A DNA stretch of 64,000 nucleotides from Wolbachia endosymbiont (group A) of Pogonocherus hispidulus (GTDB lineage Bacteria; Pseudomonadota; Alphaproteobacteria; Rickettsiales; Anaplasmataceae). The stretch spans positions 558,001 through 622,000 of the forward strand of contig NZ_OZ034750.1 in assembly GCF_964028195.1 (NCBI RefSeq), read 5' to 3'. The first letter of the stretch is position 1; the number at the start of each line of letters is the position of its first letter. The position numbers and the translations under genes are program-made. This document shows positions 27,241 through 37,195 of this stretch, piece by piece. The notes under the pieces are model-generated. The model searched no databases. It was not told the DNA's origin and worked only from the letters and a program-made list of their open reading frames with translations.

Positions 27241-27942
27241 CTAAGCCTTCCTTTTTACCACCTCATCTATCATTGCATTCACTTGGCTGATTATCTTGCT
27301 TGCTAAATTTTGACATTCTTTCTTTATTAGCGATTTGTCTCTCTTCCTTATTTCTCCTATCTCTATTATTTTTAGCTCCGGCATGTAGCTTCCATTCAAC
27401 ATGTCTGCTATTTCTCCCACTAGCCCCTCTATTCCATAGCACGTCAGTTCTCTACTTTTTGTTATTCCACCTTTTTCTCTCAAAAATTTGCTTGCCTTTT
27501 CACTTTCTTTGCTATCACACAGAGAATACTTTTCACTTTCCCAGATATAGTACATTGGTGTTGCACCATACTTATTCAGTTGATTAACTTCAGCTCCGGC
27601 CTTTACTAGCTCTTTTATTATTTCAACTCCTGCTCCTCCTATTTTGCACGCAGAGTGCAGTGGCGTACATCCAGTAACATATTGAGTGGCATTTACTTCT
27701 GCTCCCGACCTTAGCAGCACTTTTACATTTTCTAAGCTTTTTGCAAATACTGCACAGTGTAGTGGTGTATAACCATTTTTATCTCTTGCATTTACCTCTG
27801 CCCCTTTTTTTATTAATAACCTCACTGTTGTGTAATCGGAGATTTCTACTGCTTGATGCAAGATCGTCTCTCCTTCTTCATTTCTTTTATTAATATCGTT
27901 ACTTGATACTTCTTTAAAAAACTTACTCTTGCTAAAACTCAT
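27241..27942 (-). CDS. Ankyrin repeat protein (recombinase module)
   Basis: I start at MSFSKSKFFKEVSSN (27942) because GAGG lies seven bases upstream, the same arrangement as in the 60643 copy; a longer frame to 27981 exists. About 233 aa with three to four ankyrin repeats (GETILHQAV, GYTPLHCAV, GCTPLHSAC, GATPMYYI), then a helical tail with ELTCYGIEGLVGEIADML. Function unknown. Confidence 0.85.
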   Translation of the reverse strand: MSFSKSKFFKEVSSNDINKRNEEGETILHQAVEISDYTTVRLLIKKGAEVNARDKNGYTPLHCAVFAKSLENVKVLLRSGAEVNATQYVTGCTPLHSACKIGGAGVEIIKELVKAGAEVNQLNKYGATPMYYIWESEKYSLCDSKESEKASKFLREKGGITKSRELTCYGIEGLVGEIADMLNGSYMPELKIIEIGEIRKRDKSLIKKECQNLASKIISQVNAMIDEVVKRKA

Positions 27943-28110
27943 TTCATACCTCACAAAATTAGCTTTTCTAGCGCCAGACAAATTTCTTATGTTTACCTGC
28001 TGCTATTCAAGTCATGTCCTTTTTAGCATGAGAAAGCAAGTCCTTTTCTTTTTATTTCATACATTTTAACCTATTATTAATATAGTATATGAGGATCTAA
28101 ATATAAGTAC

Positions 28111-28480
28111 TTAACTTATTATAGATATTACTTGACTATTTTTCCAACTTCTGTACAAATGTCGATGTTCGTGCCACTTCAGTACTCCCGGGTAAAATAC
28201 TAAAATGTGCTTTTCTAATTCGTGTATTGAGTCTTTTTGCTCTGAATCTGAGTCATTTTTATAGTAAACGTTGTGTTCTGCTAAAACATATTTTCTGACC
28301 TTCTGATCTGTATAATTTTCTACTTTATAGTTGTGAGTAACGCTAAATCTTTCTAAAATTGGCTTGTGTTTTAAATTCCAATATTGCCCTGAAAGTTTAT
28401 CGCTTCCCAATACAAATTTATTTCCTCTTTCTTCTACGCTACTAACTGGAAAGCATGTATTTATGTCTCCTAAATCCCAA
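28111..28480 (-). pseudogene. Unknown conserved gene X, 5' end cut by IS110 (copy 1)
   Basis: The 99-aa frame from 28410 is open further to the IS110 junction (WDLGDINTCFPV ... GNKFVLGSDKL). The part seen includes LERFSVTHNYKVENYTDQKV and HILVFYPGVLKWHEHRH. The same gene is cut at the same base in the copy at 60105. I do not recognise the family. The missing N-terminus could have been on the other side of the insertion. Confidence 0.65.
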
Positions 28481-28490
28481 CTGTTGTAAG

Positions 28491-28706
28491 TTAAAAATAT
28501 GATATAAAGGAGATAAGAGGGAAGATAACCCTACTCACTATAGGAATAGAGTTATCACGGGCGTGTGCGACCGACCAACTGTTGGTATTATAACCGTTCG
28601 GATCAAGGTACACTAGCCCATCTCTCGATACGTTTGAATAGTTGCATGGGACATATGTATGCACCCGTTTACAATCTTAAATTAATTAAAACTAATCGAG
28701 GTTATT
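28491..28706 (+). ncRNA. Candidate IS110 bridge (guide) RNA in the 5' leader
   Basis: IS110-group elements are known to encode a structured bridge RNA in the leader before the transposase. This leader is non-coding and identical in type in both copies. It includes CCAACTGTTGG at 28575-28585, repeating the left junction CCAACTGTTG at 28477-28486, as a guide loop would. Its identity as a bridge RNA is inferred; I have not folded it. Confidence 0.4.
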
Positions 28707-29651
28707 ATGATTACATCTTATCAAAATTTTATTGGCATTGATATCGGAAAATTTAAAAATGTTGTTGCAGTTCACAAACAGAAGAACGCTGTCGAATTCG
28801 ACAATGATACTGCTGGCTGGCAACAATTGTTTCAAGATTTTTCAAATATCTTACCTAATTCTTTAGTAACTCTGGAAAACACTGGAAAATATGAGCTTGG
28901 CTTAGCACATTTTCTTGTTGATAAAGATATTGCTGTACATCGAGCTAATACTCGCAAAGTAAAAAGCTTTGTTCTATCTCATGGAACTTTAGCAAAGTCT
29001 GATCAATCAGATGCAAGAGCCCTTGCTCAGTATGGGTTTGAACGCTATAGTACTCTATCTCTATTTGCACCTATGTCAAAAGAACAAACAACCTTAGTTG
29101 CACTTTGTCAACGTCGTGATGACATTACAAAAATGAGAGCTCAAGAGAAATCTAGGCTTGCAGCACCTGAAAACGACCATATAAAAGAAAGCTGTCAGAA
29201 AACTATTGAATTCTTTAATAGCCAGATAGATGAGCTCAACAATACCATACAAAAAATTATTGATGAGAATCCAGAGTTACAAAAGCGCCAAAAAATCCTT
29301 AAAACAGTTCCAGGAATAGGTGCAAAATTATCTCAAGATTTTCTGTGTCTAATGCCAGAACTTGGTTATGTAAGTAGGGGAGAAATTGCAAGTCTTGCTG
29401 GAGTTGCACCTCATCCGAAAGAAAGTGGTAAAACTATTGGTTATCGCAGAATAAGTGGTGGCAGAAGCAACGTTCGTGAAAAGCTTTTTACAGCTGCGAT
29501 GTCTGCTTCAAGGTCTAAGTCTGCGCTTGGTGCCTTCTATTCAAGGCTTGTTGGTAAAGGTAAAAAGAAGATGGTGGCTATGACAGCTCTAATGCGTAAA
29601 ATCATAGTAATTGCCAATGCGAGGCTTAAAGAAGCAGTCAATGTGAATTAA
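28707..29651 (+). CDS. IS110-family transposase
   Basis: The 314-aa enzyme has the N-terminal RuvC-like DEDD domain (FIGIDIGKFKN; KSDQSDARALAQYG) and the C-terminal Transposase_20 region (VPGIGAKLSQDF, SLAGVAPHPKESG, GYRRISGGRSNVREKLF). It appears identical in sequence to the protein encoded at 58934. Intact; likely active, as the copies have not diverged. Confidence 0.95.
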   Translation: MITSYQNFIGIDIGKFKNVVAVHKQKNAVEFDNDTAGWQQLFQDFSNILPNSLVTLENTGKYELGLAHFLVDKDIAVHRANTRKVKSFVLSHGTLAKSDQSDARALAQYGFERYSTLSLFAPMSKEQTTLVALCQRRDDITKMRAQEKSRLAAPENDHIKESCQKTIEFFNSQIDELNNTIQKIIDENPELQKRQKILKTVPGIGAKLSQDFLCLMPELGYVSRGEIASLAGVAPHPKESGKTIGYRRISGGRSNVREKLFTAAMSASRSKSALGAFYSRLVGKGKKKMVAMTALMRKIIVIANARLKEAVNVN

Positions 29652-29671
29652 AAAAATCTGCATAGAAAATA

Positions 29672-29738
29672 GGTTAACGAATATGTGGATAAATACGTCT
29701 ACACACATTTAAAGTATTTATACACATATTCGTTAACC
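29672..29738. repeat. 67-bp inverted repeat (hairpin) inside IS110 copy 1
   Basis: GGTTAACGAATATGTG begins a 25-bp arm that is mirrored with one mismatch by the arm ending CACATATTCGTTAACC. It lies 20 bp after the transposase stop. It could terminate transcription or mark the element's end. Confidence 0.75.
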
Positions 29739-29871
29739 ATAAGATCTAAGCAGTAACTGTTGTTTGATACAAAATTTTTCTATGATTAAGTTAGGGTTTT
29801 TATTGTCAAAAATGCACTTTTTACTCGAATAAAAAACAAAATTACAAACAAAAGTTGTAATGAAACTAAAT

Positions 29872-31140
29872 TCAAAAAATTTTAAAAAACATAGTTGATT
29901 GTAAATGAGCTTTATTAATTTCTTGTTCAGATTGTAGCTGCGAGTTAATAGCCTTAGTATAAGCATCTAGCTCAATTTGACTAAGTGCTGCAAAAAATTT
30001 AGGAATTACTTCATTATCAATAATATCAGCAGGTAAAAACTGACATGAAGGGGAAAGATCACGTTGATGTTGGTAACTGCATTTATAATGATTTCCTCCT
30101 TTATACTGTACTATCATTTTGTGTCCACATTCTCCACAATAGATTATTCCATGTAATAATGCTGCACCTGGTCTAGCTATTCCACGTGTTCTACAGCGAC
30201 GGTAATCCGCATGATTATCTTTAAGTATGATCTGAATCTTTGTAAAGGTTTCCCAATCTATGTAAGCTGGGTATTTATCTTTAATTAGAACTTTCCATTC
30301 TTCCATTGGTAGTCTTTTTGTTGTTTTATTAGCAGAAGATAGTTTGTGACGCGTAGTACAAGAACGACCATAAGCAAATGCTCCAGCATAAGCAGGGTTT
30401 TTGAGCATTGAGATAATTGCGTCAAAAGTTGGTTTTTTCCAATGCACTTCTTTAAAATTGTCATACCTAGGAATGGTAAGTTGGTTATTGTTAAAATACC
30501 TTACAACTTGTGCTGCTGTTCGTTTTTCTAGAAAAGTGTCAAAAACAAGCTTAATATGCTGCTGAACTTCAAGGTTAGGATCCTTACTCACGGAATCATC
30601 AATGTTACGAACGAAACCCACTGGAAGAGATAAGGCTAAATCTCCTCTGGTTGCCTTATTTACTAGTCCAGCATTTAGTCTGGCTCTTATAGTAGATAAC
30701 TCCATTTCAGCAAGCTGTCCTTTCAGACCAAGTAACAACCGACCATTAATAGTACCAGGGTCATACACACCATCCCGATCAGCTATCAAACACTGTTTAT
30801 AGCCACATATATCCAATAACGGATACCAATCAGAACAATTACGTGACAAACGAGTCACATCGTAGGATAGGATAATCCCTACCTTTGATAAAGTGACTTT
30901 AGCGAGAATCTCTTTATACCCTTCACGCTTTTCAGCACTAGCACCTGTTAAGCCGAGATCATTATCAATAACAACAATATTATCAGCTTTCCACCCAAGA
31001 TCAATAGCTCTTTGTTTCAGCGCATACTGTAACTCCAAACTTTCTTGATTGCTCAGTGCTTGATGAGGTGTTGATTGTCTTATGTAAATTATCGCTTCGC
31101 GTGTTAAATGTTGTGCTGTAATTAGCTCTGATGTATTCAT
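29872..31140 (-). pseudogene. Serine recombinase, C-terminus truncated by IS110
   Basis: The 422-aa frame has a resolvase domain with catalytic Ser23 (YIRQS), LSYDVTRLSRNCSDWYPLLD and AEMELSTIRARL, then the recombinase domain and a zinc ribbon (GIIYCGECGHKMIV). The last residues (MFFKIF) are read from IS110 sequence beyond 29899. Relatives are usually markedly longer, so the coiled-coil C-terminus is gone. It differs from the WO-type recombinases at 24812 and 63242. Confidence 0.85.
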
Positions 31141-31492
31141 GGATGACCTCTTTGGACACTAATAATATGTTTTCTAAAATTTCTGATTTGAGACATTGCG
31201 GCATTTTTTTCCACACTCTATTTGGTTTACATGGCATAATTTATACTCCTTTGCTAAAGAAACAAATTCGTATAATGAATCCCATGTTAATTTACTTGTG
31301 AGAAAATCTTGCTTACTGGCTAAGTTGGTAGCAAGAAACGGGATACGCAGAATTATGTTATTACGATGAATAACAAATACATTACTACTACAATGGGCTC
31401 TTGAACTGATAAAGGATATAGGAAAAGTTCTGCCAAATAGCGGATGAGTTGGATCTGTAACTGTAATCTCTTTTTGGTTGTTGAATGGGGTA
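31141..31492 (-). pseudogene. Recombinase accessory ORFs (DUF5372-like fragment and small ORF)
   Basis: One minus-strand frame reads EITVTDPTHPLFGRTFPISF, RIPFLATNLASKQ and LTWDSLYEF, resembling the DUF5372-type small proteins that accompany this recombinase class; it lacks a clear start. A second overlapping frame begins at 31237 (MPCKPNRVWKKMPQCLKSEI) and runs into the recombinase start. Together with the recombinase these look like one three-gene mobile element. Confidence 0.5.
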
Positions 31493-32008
31493 TTAAGGTG
31501 GTTGATCGTGTGACATTATTACTAATGTTGCATTCTTTATTAATGCTTTTTTTATAATCTCCTTTATGTATACTGGTACTTTTTCCATTTCACCAATATA
31601 GGATTCTTCTCCGATTAATTGGCGCCTTTTATTCAAGTACAGTATTTTTACACATTCCCTTTCTGAGTGGCCTATACTTACGTTTAAGTACTCTACTAGC
31701 CCTTGTAAGTCCATTATTGGCTCACTTTTGAGCTTTTCTCTCAGTACCCTTTCTAGTGTTTCCTTAACACACATAATCATTGCTACTGCAGAATCAGTTA
31801 CTCCTTCTATGACTTTCAGGTCATCCATTTCTCTACCTAAAATCCTTCCTACTCCTGCATAAGTATTCACCAGATTTTTAGCAATTTCTTGAGCTTGCGG
31901 CCTTTCATGTACTGCACTTAAAAATGTTTCCATTATTTCACGATCAAGTAGTGCTTTGCCTTTGCTTTCTAATATTCTGAACTCTATTTCCTCTTTACTT
32001 TTACTCAT
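31493..32008 (-). pseudogene. radC: RadC-like protein, truncated before the JAMM motif is complete
   Basis: The 171-aa frame has the N-terminal helix-hairpin-helix-like region and the start of the RadC/JAB fold (ERECVKILYLNKRRQLIGEESY, KNATLVIMSH). It then stops at SHDQPP, where relatives continue SHNHPSGD with metal ligands. The break coincides with the edge of the recombinase element. WO eukaryotic-association modules commonly carry radC beside HTH regulators. Confidence 0.8.
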
Positions 32009-32178
32009 ATAATTTACCTTTCACTAACAACAAACTTTTTTTAAATATTTACTGCTGTTTTTTATCAGCATTGGCATAAGGCCATAGCTTTCGCGTGAAG
32101 TCAAATCAATTTCTCAATCTTTTTTACTTATTTTTTCATCAAAAGGTAAAGATATTAATAGATACTGATTTTTTTATT

Positions 32179-33108
32179 TTAAATTTGTTGAATTTCGTCT
32201 AAAGAGATGCCTACTGTTTTTAAAATAATATTGATAGAAATTCCTTTTTTTACTAAGTCTTTTGCAATTTTGATCTTTTCTGCTCTTTTCACTTTTTCTT
32301 CGCAAATCCGTATGCCTTCAAATAGAGATCTTATTAATGCATTACGTAGTTCTTGACTTTCAATCTTTTTGTATTCTTTTATTAAATCAGGTAGTTCATT
32401 TTCTACTATCTCATCTTCTTCTATGAGCAGATCTGTAATGCTAATTGATAATGTTTCTGCTATTGCATATAATTTTTCCAGTGGAATGGCCACACGTCCT
32501 TGCTCATAGTTGCTTATTTCATCACGTGTTGTACTCATTTTTTCTGCTAAATCCTTCTGAGTATATTCCCGCACTAGTCTCCATTCTTTTATCTTTTTTC
32601 CTATTTGGTAGTAGATAGAACCCGTTTTTTCTTCAACACATTCATCAGCAGATAGACCAATTGTTTTTGAAACAGTATCAACAGAAACTCCTGCTTTAAC
32701 CAGACCTTTTGCAATTTTTATTCTCTCCGTTTTTTTACTATTTTTCTCACTAACTTGAACAAATTTGGTTAGTAAACAAAACATTCTACGTAATTCCTGA
32801 TCATTAATCGTTTTATATTTTCTTACTAGATTTAATATTTCCTCTCCCTCATCTTCAAAACAGATTTTTTCATTTGATACAGGAATTAGGTCTACAATAC
32901 CAATCGACAATATCTCTGCTATAGCATACAACTTTTCAATCGAAATTTTACGTGTTCCTTTTTCATATTGTAGTACTATTTGATACGTTACACCGATTTT
33001 TTTTGCTAAATCTTTTTGACTATATCCCTTTGCTAATCTACGATTTCTTACTTCCTGTCCTATTACTTTGTAATCTAAAAAATTAGAGCATTTATTCTCT
33101 TTTTTCAC
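32179..33108 (-). CDS. XRE-type transcriptional regulator with two HTH domains
   Basis: The 309-aa protein is an internal duplication. Each half has an XRE helix-turn-helix (about residues 14-65, SQKDLAKKIGVTYQIVLQYEKG; and about 170-220, TQKDLAEKMSTTRDEISNYEQG) followed by a linker helix and a short ISLDEI/GLSADE motif. Such double-HTH regulators are typical of prophage WO and may control its lytic or cif-linked genes; the target is not known. Confidence 0.9.
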   Translation of the reverse strand: MKKENKCSNFLDYKVIGQEVRNRRLAKGYSQKDLAKKIGVTYQIVLQYEKGTRKISIEKLYAIAEILSIGIVDLIPVSNEKICFEDEGEEILNLVRKYKTINDQELRRMFCLLTKFVQVSEKNSKKTERIKIAKGLVKAGVSVDTVSKTIGLSADECVEEKTGSIYYQIGKKIKEWRLVREYTQKDLAEKMSTTRDEISNYEQGRVAIPLEKLYAIAETLSISITDLLIEEDEIVENELPDLIKEYKKIESQELRNALIRSLFEGIRICEEKVKRAEKIKIAKDLVKKGISINIILKTVGISLDEIQQI

Positions 33109-33176
33109 ATTTTATACTCCATAACCAGAAGAGCTGTTACGTATACTTAATTGGCAACCTTTTTGACAAACTGAAC

Positions 33177-34967
33177 TCATCTCCTTTCAAACAATTTTTC
33201 TATATCACTTAGTTTCATTTCTATATACGTTGGTCTTCCGTGATCAGAATATGGAGTTTTCTCAATTTGTCTTAGTATCTCATTCATCTCTTCCAATTTC
33301 ATTTTTCTTCCTGCTCCGTGGCAAGCGATTATGGATGATATTTTGTTCACCTTATCCTCTATTGGTAGCGTATCTTCTATTTCCATTAACTTATCTACTA
33401 TATCAACTAGCATCTCTTTTATATCTATTGTTCCCAAGATTGCAGGTATTTCTTTTACCCTTACTTTATCTTCTGATTCTATTTCAATACCAAAACCCAT
33501 TTCAAAAAGCTTATCTTTATAAGTTTTAACCATCTCCATTCCAGCTTGGTTTTTAATTTCAACTATTTCAGGAATGAGAAGTTTTTGTCTTTTTATGCTT
33601 GTTAAGCACTCGTATATCAATCTCTCATAGGCTGCATGTTGATCTACTATAATCAGCCTATCTCCAGCCTCAGCAATAATGTAAGTATTGTAGACCTGAC
33701 AGCGTGCATACCCTAGAGGGTGATCCTCTATCAAATCAATTTGCTTCTTTTCTAGAACCATCGTTCCCTTTTGGGGTGGAGATTCTCCATATTTAAACGT
33801 TTCTGGTAAGCTTTGCCTTCTTTCATCTGGTGCATTGAATTCTTTCATTAAACGATTTTCTAAAAGACTTGGCCTCTTTTCATAAAACTCTTTTTGATTT
33901 TTTTTCTCTTTACTATTAACCGGCTCTTGGCTATCAAACTCCTCAATACTTTGAGACTCAACATCACTTGCTGCAAACGTGCCTACTCTAGTCGATAATG
34001 CTTTTATTATTCCTCTTCTCACTATTTCATATACTAGCCTCTTGTTCTGAAACCTTACCTCTGATTTATTTGGATGCACATTTACATCTACTTGATCGTA
34101 TGGTATCTCTAAGTGCAGCACTGCAAAAGGATACCTCCCACTTGGAATAAAGTCCTGATACGCATATCGAATTGCACCAATAAGTAGATTGTCTTTTATT
34201 GGCCTTCCATTAACAAACGTATAGATCTGAGTTGAATTACCACGACTAATAGTTGGTTTACAGATGTGTCCCGTAAGTTTGATGCCGTCTTCTTCCTCTT
34301 TTACTTCCAGCGAATTGCTCTGAAATTCTTCTTCTGTTTCACATAATCTGTTAAATAATAAAGTTTGCTTAACATATTTTAAGAGCTTTTTATTACCGGA
34401 AGTGAGAGTAAACCCAATACTATAGTTAATCATTGCTAAGTTATTTACAATGTCAACAATGCTTTGTGTTTCTGCCCTCTCGGTTTTTAGAAATTTTAAT
34501 CTATTTGGTGTGGCAAAAAATAAGTCACGAATTTCAATATATGTACCTTGCAACAAAGAACAAGGGATAATCTCTCTTATTTTTTCTCCTCCCTCATATC
34601 TTATAGACCATGCTTCCTTTGCTCCACTTGCCTTGGATGATAATTTCATTCTGCTTACTGCTGCAATTGAAGGCAGAGCCTCTCCTCTAAAGCCAAGATG
34701 TCTGATCTCTATTAACTCACTATCACTTAATTTTGAAGTGGCATGCCTCATAAGTGCTAGTTCCAGATCGTTCTTTTCTATTCCATTTCCATCATCTGTC
34801 ACAGTTATAAGGTTACGTCCACCACTTTCTATTTTGATCTCTATCTCTGAACTTCCAGCATCTATTGCATTTTCTACTAATTCCTTTACTACACTCGCTG
34901 GCCTTTCTATTACCTCTCCTGCTGCTATACGGTTTATAGTTTTTGTGTCTAAAAGAATTATTGCCAT
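33177..34967 (-). CDS. mutL: DNA mismatch repair protein MutL
   Basis: MutL couples MutS mismatch recognition to downstream repair. The 596-aa protein has the GHKL ATPase motifs ([29 protein letters not shown] and [12 protein letters not shown]) and the C-terminal dimerisation region ([20 protein letters not shown]). It overlaps the RNase HI gene by 10 bp, so the two are likely translated together. WO modules often carry mutL. Confidence 0.95.
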   Translation of the reverse strand: MAIILLDTKTINRIAAGEVIERPASVVKELVENAIDAGSSEIEIKIESGGRNLITVTDDGNGIEKNDLELALMRHATSKLSDSELIEIRHLGFRGEALPSIAAVSRMKLSSKASGAKEAWSIRYEGGEKIREIIPCSLLQGTYIEIRDLFFATPNRLKFLKTERAETQSIVDIVNNLAMINYSIGFTLTSGNKKLLKYVKQTLLFNRLCETEEEFQSNSLEVKEEEDGIKLTGHICKPTISRGNSTQIYTFVNGRPIKDNLLIGAIRYAYQDFIPSGRYPFAVLHLEIPYDQVDVNVHPNKSEVRFQNKRLVYEIVRRGIIKALSTRVGTFAASDVESQSIEEFDSQEPVNSKEKKNQKEFYEKRPSLLENRLMKEFNAPDERRQSLPETFKYGESPPQKGTMVLEKKQIDLIEDHPLGYARCQVYNTYIIAEAGDRLIIVDQHAAYERLIYECLTSIKRQKLLIPEIVEIKNQAGMEMVKTYKDKLFEMGFGIEIESEDKVRVKEIPAILGTIDIKEMLVDIVDKLMEIEDTLPIEDKVNKISSIIACHGAGRKMKLEEMNEILRQIEKTPYSDHGRPTYIEMKLSDIEKLFERR

Positions 34968-35494
34968 AACACTCCCTCCAATCTATGAAACTTAGAGCTC
35001 CCTCTATTTTTTTGTGATTTCTTGATCTCACAATCTCTATATTTTAGCTTTTTAGATTCCTTTCTAGCAAGTCTATCTGCCTCTTCATTATAGGTATTAC
35101 CACTGTGAGCCTTAACCCACTTCCAGTTAATATCATGCTGCAAGACAATTTCATCCAATTCCTTCCATAACTCAACGTTTTTTACTGATTTTTTATTGGC
35201 TGTCTTCCAACCATTTGTTCTCCACTTATTGATCCACTCTGTTATACCTTGTTTAATATACTGACTATCAGTGTGTAAAACAACTTTGCAAGAAACTTTC
35301 AACATCTTTAGCCCGTTAATCACAGCCTTTAACTCCATCTTGTTGTTCGTTGTGTTTTCTTCACCTCCAGAGATACGTTTTTTGATAAAGACACTTTTAT
35401 TTTCATACATCATCACAGCTGCCCATCCACCAGGACCTGGATTTCCAGAACATGCTCCATCTGTATATATTATAACCTTCTTTTTTTCGCCCAT
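34958..35494 (-). CDS. rnhA: Ribonuclease HI
   Basis: RNase HI cuts the RNA strand of RNA-DNA hybrids. I start at [17 protein letters not shown] (35494); a frame to 35515 adds seven residues. Catalytic residues are visible in [15 protein letters not shown] (Asp), NNKMELKAV (Glu), HTDSQYI (Asp) and the [13 protein letters not shown] (His, Asp) loop. The ~178-aa length includes a basic C-terminal extension that overlaps mutL. Confidence 0.93.
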   Translation of the reverse strand: MGEKKKVIIYTDGACSGNPGPGGWAAVMMYENKSVFIKKRISGGEENTTNNKMELKAVINGLKMLKVSCKVVLHTDSQYIKQGITEWINKWRTNGWKTANKKSVKNVELWKELDEIVLQHDINWKWVKAHSGNTYNEEADRLARKESKKLKYRDCEIKKSQKNRGSSKFHRLEGVLWQ

Positions 35495-35910
35495 ACTTAC
35501 AGAATATAGATTCAACGTAAATTTGCCACCGAAATGTTGACATTAAGTTTCAAGATCTTTATCATGTAAAGGTGTGGGAAGCTAATGAACCTGTCCTCAC
35601 GATGTTAGGTAAATCGTAATTGAGCTTTTGGGCTCGTGTTTTTATTAGGAGGTTAGTCTCTCATACCCAAAATAATTGTTTTTAAAGCTCTTTATAGCTC
35701 ATGAATTCATTTGCTGGGGTTTATAGAGGGAGTTGTAAAAGATGATAAAATATAACATTAAGGTGCGTGGTAGCATTCTAGGGTCATTTATGAAGGTAGT
35801 TTTTTGCCGACTCTTGAAATTTAGCTAACCTTAATAGGCTTTAGTACAAAAACGTTGAATATTTCTTCACAATTGTGTATAATTATTAATGCTTTCTAGG
35901 TTAATTTATC
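35495..35910. other. Divergent intergenic region
   Basis: No gene is seen. It contains the promoter of the downstream Rpn gene near 35855 and presumably the promoter of rnhA-mutL. Confidence 0.5.
35855..35883 (+). promoter_or_regulatory. Sigma-70-like promoter of the Rpn nuclease gene
   Basis: TTGAAT (35855-35860) and TATAAT (35878-35883) are separated by 17 bp, about 28 bp before the ATG. Confidence 0.6.
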
Positions 35911-36852
35911 ATGGCTTTTTCTAAATTTCTTGATCCAAAAAACGATCTTAGTTTTAAGAAAATCTTTAGCTCTGAAAAGAATAAAAATATCCTCATTCAC
36001 TTCCTCAACGATATCTTAGGTTTTTCTACTTCTGATCAAATAATGGAGATTGAATTCCTCAGTACTATCATGGATCCTGAAATTGCTTCTGACAAACAAA
36101 GCATTGTTGATGTTCTTTGCAAAGACTCTATTGGTAATAGATTTGTCATCGAAATGCAGCTCGCTCGTGATAAGGGCTTTGAAAAACGCGCTCAACTTTA
36201 TGCTGCTAAGGCTTACTCAAGACAATTAGATAAATCTGGTAATTATATTGATCTTCAGAAAGTCTTCTTTATTGCTATTTCCAATTGTAACCTTCTGCCT
36301 GAAGAAGTTGACTATATTTCTACTCATAATATACGTGATATCAAAACCAATGGTCATTACTTAAAAGATCTACAATTTGTCTTTATTGAGTTGCCTAAAT
36401 TTACAAAAAATAGAGTAGAGCAGTTAGAGAATACTACAGAGAGATGGTGTTTCTTTTTTAAATACGCAGAGGAAACAACTGATGAAGATCTGAAAAAGAT
36501 AGCAGCAGAAGCTCCGATAATAAAGCTAGCATATGATGAATTAGACAGGTTTCGCTGGAATGAAAAGGATTTGATCGCATATGAAGAAAGAATATTGAGC
36601 GTGCAGAAAGAAAACGCTATCCTTGCTCAAAAACTCGATGATGCTAAACATGAAGGAATCCAAATTGGAGAAGAGAAGGGTAGGAGAGAAGGCATCCAAA
36701 TCGGTCATGAAAAAGGTAAAATTGAAGGTAAAATTGAAGGTAAAATTGAAGTAGCAAAAAACTCACTCAAGGCCGGTGTCTCTATAGATGTTATAGCTCA
36801 AATCACCGATCTCTCTCATTCTGAAATTTTACAACTCAAGGAAAAAACATAA
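35911..36852 (+). CDS. Rpn-family recombination-promoting nuclease
   Basis: The 313-aa PD-(D/E)XK protein belongs to the Rpn/transposase_31-like family, which cuts DNA and promotes RecA-independent recombination in E. coli. Asp67 (VDVLCKDS) and Glu81-x-Gln83 (IEMQL) form the catalytic core. The C-terminus has repeated KIEGKIEGK units and a helix (SIDVIAQITDLSHSEI), typical of the family. Unlike the related gene at 14727, it is intact. Confidence 0.9.
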   Translation: MAFSKFLDPKNDLSFKKIFSSEKNKNILIHFLNDILGFSTSDQIMEIEFLSTIMDPEIASDKQSIVDVLCKDSIGNRFVIEMQLARDKGFEKRAQLYAAKAYSRQLDKSGNYIDLQKVFFIAISNCNLLPEEVDYISTHNIRDIKTNGHYLKDLQFVFIELPKFTKNRVEQLENTTERWCFFFKYAEETTDEDLKKIAAEAPIIKLAYDELDRFRWNEKDLIAYEERILSVQKENAILAQKLDDAKHEGIQIGEEKGRREGIQIGHEKGKIEGKIEGKIEVAKNSLKAGVSIDVIAQITDLSHSEILQLKEKT

Positions 36853-37195
36853 TATTCCTACTTATTCACTTCAACATTTATGAAAACCTTCTCTAAGTTA
36901 GACATGTCCCCTAATTAAGAATCTAGTGAACTGTCTAAAATGGCTATAAAGATTGCACATAGAATTATATAAATTACTATCATAACGTTACCCAAACTTC
37001 TATATCAAAGCTACGTGCTGTAAGTTCAATATGGAAAACACATTAACCACTTAGCATTTAATGTCTACTTCATCCATTTTAGTATTAAGATCATCAAACT
37101 TGCTACTGATTTCCCTCATTATTTTGGCTACCTTTACTTTAAATTCTATTATAAGCTTTTCACTATTTGGTATATTATATCTTCCATATCCTCAT
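36853..37195. other. Intergenic region downstream of cifB
   Basis: Convergent gap. On the minus strand at about 37060-37195 a short frame without clear start reads EFKVKVAKIMREISSKFDD and NTKMDEVDIKC, possibly the tail of a decayed gene. Nothing else is seen. Confidence 0.4.

Larger units (their letters stand above)
28481..29899 (+). mobile_element. IS110-family element, copy 1
   Basis: The 1,419-bp boundaries come from comparison with the inverted copy at 58686-60104: sequences agree inside and diverge or become only homologous outside. It carries a 314-aa DEDD transposase, about 220 bp of non-coding leader and a 67-bp hairpin near its other end. There are no long terminal inverted repeats, as expected for IS110. 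Confidence 0.85.

Noticed and set aside
29733..29966. 77-codon minus-strand frame ending in LLLRSYG
   Set aside because: It is read from IS110 end sequence and recurs unchanged at the tail of the Ulp1 frame at 58.7 kb, so it is a by-product of the IS.
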